Of a stretch of 64,000 nucleotides of DNA, positions 26,287-33,827 are shown piece by piece. A model generated the notes under the pieces. That model was not told where the DNA came from. It did not search any database and saw nothing but the letters and a program-made list of their open reading frames with translations. The first letter of the stretch is position 1, and each line of letters opens with the position of its first letter. Made by a program: the position numbers and the translations under genes. This DNA comes from CAITWD01 sp963727285 (lineage in GTDB: Bacteria > Actinomycetota > Thermoleophilia > Miltoncostaeales > Miltoncostaeaceae): the NCBI GenBank assembly GCA_963727285.1, contig CAVSFF010000009.1, positions 992,001-1,056,000 of the forward strand. The letters are read 5' to 3'.

Positions 26287-26960
26287 CGGATCAGGCCTTC
26301 GCGCAGGCCGATGGCGACGGCCTGGGACCGATGCGCGGCGTCGAGTTTGGTGAGGATGTGGGTGACGTGGGTCTTGACCGTTTCGCTCCCGAGCACCAAG
26401 CGCGCTCCGACCTCACGGTTGGTGTAGCCGTCGGCCAGAAGCTGCAAAATCTCCTGCTCACGCGGCGTTAACCGCGCCGATGCCGCGGCTGCGGGGTCGT
26501 GGCCGCCAGGCTCTGCGCGCGGGTCGACATACTCGCTCGCCGCAGCGACCGCAGCGACCGCAGCCGTGATCTGGTCGGCGCCGGCATCCCGCCCGATGGC
26601 CCCCAAGGCACCATGGGCTCGGGCGTGTCGGACGTCGTCCCCGTTGAGCCGCTCGATGAACAGCACGATCCCGACGTCGGGATGGGCAGTCGTGATGCGT
26701 CGTGAGGTCTCGTAGCCGCCAAGACGCGGCAGGGTGGCGTCCAGAATCACGACGTCCGGGCGACGGCGGGCGACGAGTTCAATCGCGTGATGGCCGTCGG
26801 CGGCTTCCCCGACGATGACAAGATCACCCGGGACCGACAGGATGCGACGAAGCCCTTCGCGCACAACGGCGCGGGAATCTGCGAGAAGGATGCCCAACCG
26901 GCGCGTCGTGTCGGGGCGGGGCGGGTCTGCGGAACGGGTCGTGTCGCCCGCGCGTTCCAT
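26283..26960 (-). CDS. NarL/FixJ-type response regulator with atypical receiver
   Basis: A 225-residue protein with a receiver domain and a C-terminal LuxR-type helix-turn-helix (LTPREQEILQLLADGYTNREV, SETVKTHVTHIL). The phosphoacceptor Asp74 (VILDATLP) is present. The acidic pocket reads A-D-S at 27-29 instead of D-D. The switch Thr appears replaced by Glu (LFIERL), and the conserved Lys of the K-D-A segment is Arg (GRDAG). No partner kinase is next to it. ATG at 26960 is preferred; an earlier in-frame start would run into the tRNA gene. Target genes are unknown. Confidence 0.85.
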   Translation of the reverse strand: MERAGDTTRSADPPRPDTTRRLGILLADSRAVVREGLRRILSVPGDLVIVGEAADGHHAIELVARRRPDVVILDATLPRLGGYETSRRITTAHPDVGIVLFIERLNGDDVRHARAHGALGAIGRDAGADQITAAVAAVAAASEYVDPRAEPGGHDPAAAASARLTPREQEILQLLADGYTNREVGARLVLGSETVKTHVTHILTKLDAAHRSQAVAIGLREGLIR

Positions 26961-26993
26961 CTGGCCATCTCCTCGGCGGAGGGCGGCGTGAAA

Positions 26994-27067
<74 letters not shown>

Positions 27068-27224
27068 GCTCACACAGCGATGGCGATCCTAGCAACCGGG
27101 GAGCCGAACGGCCACGCCCCCCGGCTCGCCGATCCGATCGGGTCCCCGGCGGCGTCCGCCCCGGTGCGATTATCATGGTCGACAGGCGTGCGTCGGATCC
27201 TCCTGTCGGAGAAAGCGAGGCGTC

Positions 27225-27707
27225 ATGCAAGAAATGAATATCTACGGCGTGAGCTTCGACATGGTCGGAAAGCAGCCGATCGTCCTGCTGAAGACCCAGT
27301 CCGGGAACAAATTCCTCCCGATTTGGATCGGCAGCAACGAGGCGACGGCAATTCTCATGAAGCTTCAGGGCGTCGAGACGCCGCGGCCGATGACGCACGA
27401 CCTGCTCGCGGACCTGGTGCAGCAGGTGAACGCGGAGATCGTCCGGGTGTCGGTCACCGAGTTGCGCGAGAATACCTTCATCGCCGTCATCACCCTCCGG
27501 CTCGCATCCGGCGAGGTCGAGATCGATGCGCGGCCGTCGGATGCGCTGGCCTTGGCCGTGCGTGTCGATGCGCCGATCTTCGTCGACGACACGGTCATCG
27601 AGGGAAGTGCGTTGGAGTTCGAGGAAGACGTCGACGACACCGACGATGTCGTGGAGCGATTCAAGGAATTCCTCGATGACGTCACGCCGGACGACTTCGC
27701 ATCCTAG
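27225..27707 (+). CDS. Bifunctional nuclease family protein (DUF151)
   Basis: A 160-residue BFN-domain protein; characterised relatives show nuclease activity on DNA and RNA. The family opening (IYGVSFD, PIVLLKTQSG, FLPIWIGSNEATAI) and the core RPMTHDLL, LRENTFIAVI and IDARPSDALALAVR are clear. The C-terminus is strongly acidic (EEDVDDTDDVVERF). ATG at 27225 or the ATG three codons later could be the start. A TATCAT at 27171-27176 is a possible -10 element. It converges with the chorismate mutase gene with a 4-nt overlap. Confidence 0.88.
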   Translation: MQEMNIYGVSFDMVGKQPIVLLKTQSGNKFLPIWIGSNEATAILMKLQGVETPRPMTHDLLADLVQQVNAEIVRVSVTELRENTFIAVITLRLASGEVEIDARPSDALALAVRVDAPIFVDDTVIEGSALEFEEDVDDTDDVVERFKEFLDDVTPDDFAS

Positions 27708-27991
27708 ACGTCGTCAGCAGTCTCCAGCTTGGTGAGCTCCAAGATCTGGTCGTAGATCGCGTCGAGCCCGGCCGGCGACAGCGGTCCGCGATTGGCGCCC
27801 TGCAGGTACTGGTGCATCCAGCGCTCGCGCTCCGGGTCAATGAACGGGATCTGCTGGGCTTCCTTGTAGGCGCGGAGCCGCTTGACCATCGTCAGGCGCT
27901 GGTTGATCAGTTGCATAATCTTCAAATCCGTATCCAGAATGGTGTCGCGCATCTGGCGGATGACGTACCCGGACTGCGGGTCCGATGCCAT
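27704..27991 (-). CDS. Chorismate mutase (AroQ class)
   Basis: Converts chorismate to prephenate for phenylalanine and tyrosine synthesis. The 95-residue all-helical protein has the type II features: RDTILDTDLKIMQLINQR in helix 1, MVKRLRAYKEAQ with the catalytic Arg-Lys region, then IDPERERWM. It is a free-standing single-domain enzyme with no aromatic-biosynthesis neighbour. ATG at 27991 fits the usual length. Confidence 0.82.
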   Translation of the reverse strand: MASDPQSGYVIRQMRDTILDTDLKIMQLINQRLTMVKRLRAYKEAQQIPFIDPERERWMHQYLQGANRGPLSPAGLDAIYDQILELTKLETADDV

Positions 27992-28217
27992 GTGTCCTCG
28001 CAGGTCGAAACGTGTTGAACGTGGCCACAGGGCCGCGTTGCGACGTTACCAGCCGCTCTCGGAATTGGTCTGAGGCCCGCGTTCGGGATACCCTATTGCC
28101 CGTTGCCCCGAACGCCGCCGCCGCGTCGTCTGGAGATCTCGTTGCCGTTACCGGTCCCGTCCGCGGCGTCGCACGCCGCACCTGCCGCCGCGTTCACCCG
28201 CCGATGGTGAGCCGAGC

Positions 28218-29042
28218 ATGAGTTCGCGGTTTCGTATGCCGCTCGGGTTTCGCACGGTCGCACCCGACGAGCGCCTGTCGCTTGTCGACCACCTGAGCGA
28301 ACTGCGGCGACGGCTGATCGTGTCGCTGATTGCGCTGACGATTGCCTTTGCCGGCGCGTACATCTTCCGGGACCGGATCCTGTCGATCCTGATCCGCCCG
28401 CTGCCGATCGACAAGCGTCACATCGTGACCCTGGCCCCGACCGAGCCGTTCATCACGATCATGGAGGTCTGTCTCTGGACCGCCATCCTGATCACCCTGC
28501 CCATCTTGCTCTATCAGGTCTATGCCTTCGTGATTCCGGCCGTCGGGAACCACACGCGCCGGCGCATGTTGGCGATTGTCGCGGCGATCTCGGTCCTGTT
28601 TCTCGTGGGGGTCCTCTTCGGCTACTACTTCGTGTTGCCGATCGCCCTGCGGTTCTTCCTGGGCTTCGGAGGAACGCAGTTCGTCAGCCAAGTGCGTGCG
28701 GAGGACTACTTCGGATTCGTCGCGACGCTCCTGTTTGCGACCGGGCTCACGTTCGAGGTGCCGCTGGCGATGGCCGCGTTCGCGCGCATGGGGCTCGTGT
28801 CCCCGGAGATGTACCGTAAGCAGTGGCGTCTTGCGATCGTCGGGATCGCAGCCATCGCCGCACTGCTTCCCAGCGGTGACCCGTTTTCCATGTTGCTGGT
28901 GATGCTGCCGATGGTCGTGCTCTATGTCGTCGGCATCTGGCTGTCGTCGATGTTCGGACGGCCATTGATCTGGCGGCGGAATCCGCTGCTGGATGCGCCT
29001 CCGCCGACGCATCCCGACGATTCGGTGGCGCCGCCGGTCTAG
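28218..29042 (+). CDS. tatC: Sec-independent protein translocase TatC
   Basis: Receptor subunit of the twin-arginine translocase, which exports folded proteins. The 274-residue protein has six predicted membrane segments. The N-terminal signal-peptide-binding motif SLVDHLSELRRRL and the conserved Glu in APTEPF are present. The C-terminal tail is proline-rich. No tatA/tatB gene lies in the 226-nt space before it, so they must be elsewhere. It converges with the ABC ATPase gene with a 4-nt overlap. Confidence 0.94.
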   Translation: MSSRFRMPLGFRTVAPDERLSLVDHLSELRRRLIVSLIALTIAFAGAYIFRDRILSILIRPLPIDKRHIVTLAPTEPFITIMEVCLWTAILITLPILLYQVYAFVIPAVGNHTRRRMLAIVAAISVLFLVGVLFGYYFVLPIALRFFLGFGGTQFVSQVRAEDYFGFVATLLFATGLTFEVPLAMAAFARMGLVSPEMYRKQWRLAIVGIAAIAALLPSGDPFSMLLVMLPMVVLYVVGIWLSSMFGRPLIWRRNPLLDAPPPTHPDDSVAPPV

Positions 29043-29980
29043 TCGTCGCGCAGGTGGCGGCCGGTCGTCCGAAGGAACACGTCCTCGAGCGTTGCGCGCC
29101 GGGCCGACTGGAACTCCGCCGGGATGCCCGCGGTTCGGATCCGTTCATGCAGGCGCTCGGCGTCCGCCCCGGCGATCTGGACCAGATCGCCGTCGATCTG
29201 CACGGTCGCATCCGGCAGATCCAGCGCCGCGATGCGCGCGCGGTTCTCAGCGGAAGCGCGAAGCTCGAGGATCTCGCGCCCGACCTCGTCACGGATCAGG
29301 CCCGCGGGCGTGCCGTCGCGGATGACCCGTCCGCCGTCGATGATGACGATCCGGTCGCACAGCTGCTCGGCCTCGTCCATGTAGTGGGTCGTCAGGACGA
29401 GCGTTGCGCCGCGTTGGCGAAGATCGCGCAGGCGGTCCCAGACGGCGTGCCGGGCCTGGGGGTCCAGCCCGGTGGTCGGTTCGTCCAGGAGCACGAGCTC
29501 GGGCTCGTTGACCAGTGCACGGGCGATCTGCAACCGGCGCTGCATGCCCCCGGACAGGCGCTCCACCGCCTCCGCGCGGCGCTCGTGCAGGCGTACGAAC
29601 GTCAGCAGCTCGTCGGCGCGTCGCCGCGCCTCGTCCCGCGGAATGGCGAAATAGTTGGCGTATACCAGGAGATTCTCGTAGACCGACAGCTCGAGGTCGA
29701 GGTTGATGTCCTGCGCGACGACGCCAATCCGGCGCTTGAGCGACCGCGGATCGCGGTCGGGGTCATATCCAAGGACCCGAAGCTCGCCGCCGTCGCGGGA
29801 GGTCAGGCACGACATCATCCGCATGGTGGTCGACTTCCCGGCACCGTTCGGCCCCAACAGCCCGAAGCATTCACCGGCGGCAATGTCGAAGCTGATGTGG
29901 TCGACGGCAACGCGGGTGCCGTAGCGCTTGACCAGCTGCGCGGCCGATGCGGCCGGACGGTCGCCCGGGGGCGGGGTCAC
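29039..29980 (-). CDS. ABC transporter ATP-binding protein (DrrA-like)
   Basis: A 313-residue cytoplasmic ATPase of the drug/polysaccharide exporter type. It has Walker A GPNGAGKST, the Q-loop VVAQDINLD, signature LSGGMQRRL, Walker B LVLLDEPTTGLD and the H-loop TTHYMDEAEQ. A C-terminal extension of about 90 residues follows, as in DrrA. GTG at 29980 overlaps the murJ stop by 4 nt. The matching permease gene is not in the locus, so its partner is unknown. Confidence 0.88.
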   Translation of the reverse strand: MTPPPGDRPAASAAQLVKRYGTRVAVDHISFDIAAGECFGLLGPNGAGKSTTMRMMSCLTSRDGGELRVLGYDPDRDPRSLKRRIGVVAQDINLDLELSVYENLLVYANYFAIPRDEARRRADELLTFVRLHERRAEAVERLSGGMQRRLQIARALVNEPELVLLDEPTTGLDPQARHAVWDRLRDLRQRGATLVLTTHYMDEAEQLCDRIVIIDGGRVIRDGTPAGLIRDEVGREILELRASAENRARIAALDLPDATVQIDGDLVQIAGADAERLHERIRTAGIPAEFQSARRATLEDVFLRTTGRHLRDD

Positions 29981-31540
29981 GACGGCTGGATTGTCGGCCG
30001 TTGACGTCGGAACAGGGCCTTGACCACCCGCCACACGTCGGCCAGCTCCGGTCGGGCGAGGAACCAGCTGGCCGCGATGTACACGATCAGCGCGACCACG
30101 ACCTTGGCGGCGAGCGGTGCCAGCAGTGCGACACCCTTGAGATCGGTCGTCGGAAGGACCTGGTTCGCGGCGAACGCGGCAGCCACGCTGATGACACCGG
30201 CGACGGTGATACGCCCCTGTTGACGCAGGAACGCGCGTACGTCGTACGTCGGGAAAGTGGCGGCGCAGATACCAGACGAACAGCACGACATTCAGGTAGA
30301 TGCCGATGAGCGACGCCAGTGCGATGCCACCCTGGGCCAGCGGTTTGAGCAGGATCAGGTCGAACACGATGGTCACGACCACCGCCCACACGGTCGCCAC
30401 GAGAATCTGTCGCTGAAGGTTCGCTGCGGCCAATGCGCGATTGAGGAACATCGTCAAAAAGGCCCCGAGGGTCGCCAGCGCGTACCAGGCAAGCGGCGTG
30501 GCCGTCTGGTGGACGCACGACTCGGCGCAGTGGCCACGTCCGAGCAGCAACTGCGTGATCTCGCGTGAGTACAGGGCGATCAGGAACCCGGTCGGGATGG
30601 CGGTCAGCGCCAACAGGCCATTGATGCGGTCGATGCCCCGCAGCGCGTCGTCCGAGCGTCCCTCGGCGATCATGTTTGCGACCCACGGAAACAGCGGCAT
30701 CAGCACCGGCATGAGCAGGGCCGCCCGGGGCGCTGCGCCCAGGCTGTTGGCGTAGTTGAGCGCCGTCACCCGTCCGGCTTCGAGCGAGGATGCAAACAGC
30801 TTGTCGGTGTAGCTGTTGATCTGCTGCAGCACGGACGCTACGGCGACCGGAATCGACGTCAACAGCACCGCCGTCAACAGCGGGTGTGTGAAGACCGGCT
30901 TCAGCGAAATGCCGTGACGGAGCCGCAGGAATTGCGGCATTTGCAGGAGCACCTGCGCCAATGCGCCGATCGTCACACCCCAGGCGGCGGCCTGAATCCC
31001 GATGCTGCCCCGTCCGACCAGGACGCCGATGATGATCCCGATGTTGAACACGATTCCGACCGCCGCCGGCACCGCGAATTTGTTGTAGATCTGCAGGAGC
31101 GCGGTCAGGAGAGCCGCGATGCCCTGGAGCAACAACGCCGGCGCCATGATCCGCACCAGCTGTTCGGTGATCGCGGCGCGCGTGGGGTCGAGATGGAACA
31201 GGGCCGTCGGAATCTGCGGGAACAGGGCGATGAATGCGGTCATCGCAATGAGGGCCAGCGATACCCACGCCGAGTACGCCCATACGAGATGCCATGCCGA
31301 TTTCTCGCCGGCGCGCTCCCGCTCTTCCGCGTACACCGGGATCACGACCGTGATGACCATGTAGAGGACGACCGCCGCAACGAGATTGACGAGCAGCAGT
31401 GCGTTGACGAACCCGTCGGTCGCCGCCGTCGTGCCGTACGAGGCGGCCATGACGATCTCCCGGAACAGTCCGAGGATCCGCGAGACCATCGTGAACAACG
31501 CGACGGCCGTTGCCGCCCGCGCGAGGCGGGTGGTCGTCAT
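29977..31540 (-). CDS. murJ: MurJ/MviN-type lipid-linked oligosaccharide flippase, frameshifted
   Basis: Multi-pass MATE-like flippase; MurJ moves lipid II across the membrane. The N-terminal VSRILGLFREIVMA, the GTTAATDGF helix and many hydrophobic segments match the family. The frame opened by ATG at 31540 runs through YLRRHFPDVR and then leaves the family pattern; the remainder (AFLRQQGRITVAGV to QRPTIQPS, stop at 29977) lies in another frame. Deleting one copy of the 7-bp tandem repeat at 30237-30250 restores a single 518-residue protein, normal for MurJ. It lies in a polysaccharide locus, so it could serve that polymer rather than peptidoglycan. It overlaps both neighbours by 4 nt. Confidence 0.88.
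30237..30250. repeat. 7-bp tandem duplication inside murJ
   Basis: GTACGTC occurs twice in direct succession (30237-30243 and 30244-30250). With one copy the murJ reading frame is continuous (HFPDVRAFLRQQG); with two copies it is shifted. This is the exact signature expected for slipped-strand duplication or an assembly artefact. Confidence 0.9.
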
Positions 31541-32835
31541 CGCGCGCCGCTTGGCGTCAACGCCGCAAGCGAATCGACGCCGGTCGCGACCAGAGTGCCG
31601 TCGACGCCGACGGCGGCGTCGTAGCGGCCCGCCGGCCGCACGAGCACGCGTCGCCCGGTCCGGACGTCGAATGCGAACACGTGGCCCGCGTCAACCGGGG
31701 CGCCAAGCGTCGCGACCCAGACGAGATTCCCCAACACCGAGGGTGATCCGGAGATCCGCTGCCCGAGATCTTGGTGCCAGACCACGGCGCCGGTGACCGC
31801 GTTGAAGGCATACAGATTGTGGTCGTAGCTGCCCTCGAACACGAGCCGATCGGCGATCGCCGCGCTCGAGTACACATAGTTCCCGACGACGTGGACCCAA
31901 TTGATCTTGCCGGTGGTCGCATTCAGGCCGAGTACGCGCCCGTTGACGTTTCCGATGTAGACGCGTCCGTAGGCCACCGCCGGACCGGCATAGAAGCGCC
32001 CTGGCCCGGCGAGCGCCTTGCCGGGACTGGTGGTCCGCCAGACCACATGGCCCGTGGCCTGGTCCAGCGCGGTCACGTGGCCGCTGTAGTCGCCGACGAT
32101 CACGTTCGGTCCCGATCGCGCGATCGCGCCCTTGACCGACCCGCCCATCGTTGCCGTCCACACCGTCCGATGGCGCGTGAGCGAGACCCTCGCCACGATG
32201 CCGGTCCGGGTCCCGACGAAGATGCCGTCACCGAGTGCCAGCGGCGACGTCTCCACCGACGAGCCGAGTGAGATGCGCCATCGCAGGGCCCCGGTTGCGG
32301 GATCCAGAGCGATCAGGTCACCGGGGATTGTCGCGAACACGGCCAGGCGCGGGGCGCCGGCGCTCGCTGTCGACGGGAGGCCGGTCAACGCCGGGGACGC
32401 CGCGACCGCGCCACCGAGTTGGGTGCGCCACAAGATCGCGCCCGATTGGACGTCGATCGCGATCGCGAGGCCGTGGTTGGTGCCGACGACAACCCGTCCG
32501 TCGCCGATCACCGGTGGCAGCTCGACCAGGGATCCGACATTGACGTTCCACCGCGTCCGGAAGGGCCGGGTGACGTTGAGCGCGGTGTTCGATCGGGTCG
32601 ACTCGGGAGTGTTGCCGAAGGTGGGCCACGATTGGCTGGTCGGGTCGGCCGGTGGCGGTGCGGTCGCGACAAAACCCGTGCTGTTTCCGAGGATCGACCC
32701 TTGGTCGAACCAGCCCGCGAGGACCCCCCAGGCCCCGATGCCGGCGATCGCGACAATGACCGCCAGCGCCGCAAGCAGGATGAGCCAGCGCCGGCGCGGG
32801 CGGCGACGGGAGTCGGTGCGGTCAGTGTCGGCCAT
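31537..32835 (-). CDS. Membrane-anchored PQQ-type beta-propeller protein
   Basis: A 432-residue protein with an Arg-rich cytoplasmic N-terminus, one transmembrane anchor at about 17-40, and an extracytoplasmic eight-bladed-type propeller. Repeats of the form A-x-D-x-x-(S/T)-G-x-x-x-W are visible, such as AIDVQSGAILWR, ALDPATGALRW, ALDQATGHVVWR and GLNATTGKINW. Such propellers usually act as scaffolds rather than bind PQQ. No catalytic domain is present. It overlaps murJ by 4 nt and lies in the polysaccharide operon, so a role in polymer assembly is possible; BamB-like function is unlikely in a single-membrane cell. Confidence 0.8.
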   Translation of the reverse strand: MADTDRTDSRRRPRRRWLILLAALAVIVAIAGIGAWGVLAGWFDQGSILGNSTGFVATAPPPADPTSQSWPTFGNTPESTRSNTALNVTRPFRTRWNVNVGSLVELPPVIGDGRVVVGTNHGLAIAIDVQSGAILWRTQLGGAVAASPALTGLPSTASAGAPRLAVFATIPGDLIALDPATGALRWRISLGSSVETSPLALGDGIFVGTRTGIVARVSLTRHRTVWTATMGGSVKGAIARSGPNVIVGDYSGHVTALDQATGHVVWRTTSPGKALAGPGRFYAGPAVAYGRVYIGNVNGRVLGLNATTGKINWVHVVGNYVYSSAAIADRLVFEGSYDHNLYAFNAVTGAVVWHQDLGQRISGSPSVLGNLVWVATLGAPVDAGHVFAFDVRTGRRVLVRPAGRYDAAVGVDGTLVATGVDSLAALTPSGAR

Positions 32836-32949
32836 GGCGTCTGATCAGGAGGCGATTATGGGGTTGCGACCCGCGCGTCGCGCGGAGTCGCCGGCCGGGT
32901 GACATTCGAGGCGGCATCGGACCGACTCCCGCTCGGGGGCCGGGCTGCG

Positions 32950-33768
32950 TTAAGCGTTCTTCGCGCGGGCCGACGGGCTGCCCCGCCAGATGAACGTCGC
33001 GATCAATCCCACCAGGAATCCGATCAGGCCGGCGAGCACCACCGATTGGAGGCGCTTCGGGGCCGTATTCGTCGTCGAGGCCGAATACGCCTGCACCAAG
33101 ACCCTCGGTGCGCCGGTCGTCCGGATCTGCGCCAGCGTGAGGTCCGCGTTGGCGGCGTTGGTCTGGGCGGTCGTCAGCAGCTGGGTGTCGGTCGCCAATG
33201 CCACGGCGGCGCTCGGGTTCGAGCCCGCCGATCCCTGGAGGGCGGCGATCTGTCCCGTCAGGAGGTGCTGTTGCACGTGCGCCTGTCGGGACTGGGTCTC
33301 GAGCGTGCGCTCCGACGCCAGCACCTGGGCACCCGTCGACTGCACGACCTGATGCGCGAAGGCATTCGTGATCACGACGGCGTTGTGCGAGTTCGCGTTG
33401 GAACCGGTGACCTGGACGACTGGTGGCGCCGATACCGCGGCCGCCACGCCCGGTGGCACGCCGACCTTCACGTGCCCCCGGATCTCCGACGGCGGGACGT
33501 GCAAGGTTGCGGCGGTCTGATCGGACAGCGCCGTGACGTCGAGTGCGCTCGCCGCGGTCTGCGCGCTGGTCAGCGGCGATGACAGCGGGTTGCCCTGAAC
33601 GCTGGTGGGCTGGCCCAGCCCGACACGGGCAACGGCCGAGTAGGAGCCGTGATGGGCGATCGAGACGACGAGACCGACGATGATGCCGACCACCGTCGTT
33701 GCGAGGATGAGCCAGCGCCCGCTCCACGCGACTCTCAGGTAGTCGCGAATGGTGATTTCCCGATCCAC
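32950..33768 (-). CDS. Wzz-like polysaccharide chain-length protein
   Basis: A 272-residue polysaccharide co-polymerase-like protein. It opens with the ITIRDYLRVAWSGRW segment typical of Wzz domains and has a first membrane segment at about 19-37. A long extracytoplasmic helical region follows, and a second membrane segment near 245-263 ends in the RGSPSARAKNA tail. No tyrosine-kinase domain is fused to it. GTG at 33768 is the start. It probably sets polymer length together with the Wzy-like proteins encoded just upstream. Confidence 0.78.
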   Translation of the reverse strand: MDREITIRDYLRVAWSGRWLILATTVVGIIVGLVVSIAHHGSYSAVARVGLGQPTSVQGNPLSSPLTSAQTAASALDVTALSDQTAATLHVPPSEIRGHVKVGVPPGVAAAVSAPPVVQVTGSNANSHNAVVITNAFAHQVVQSTGAQVLASERTLETQSRQAHVQQHLLTGQIAALQGSAGSNPSAAVALATDTQLLTTAQTNAANADLTLAQIRTTGAPRVLVQAYSASTTNTAPKRLQSVVLAGLIGFLVGLIATFIWRGSPSARAKNA

Positions 33769-33827
33769 GTCGTGGCGATGCTACCCATTTTTCGGGTGGT
33801 GTGTGCGCGCGCCGGGCACGTATCCGG

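Noticed and set aside
26110..26471. Extension of the first parB frame past 26286
   Set aside because: It runs antisense through the response-regulator gene and is low-complexity Arg-rich; the true C-terminus lies in the shifted frame.
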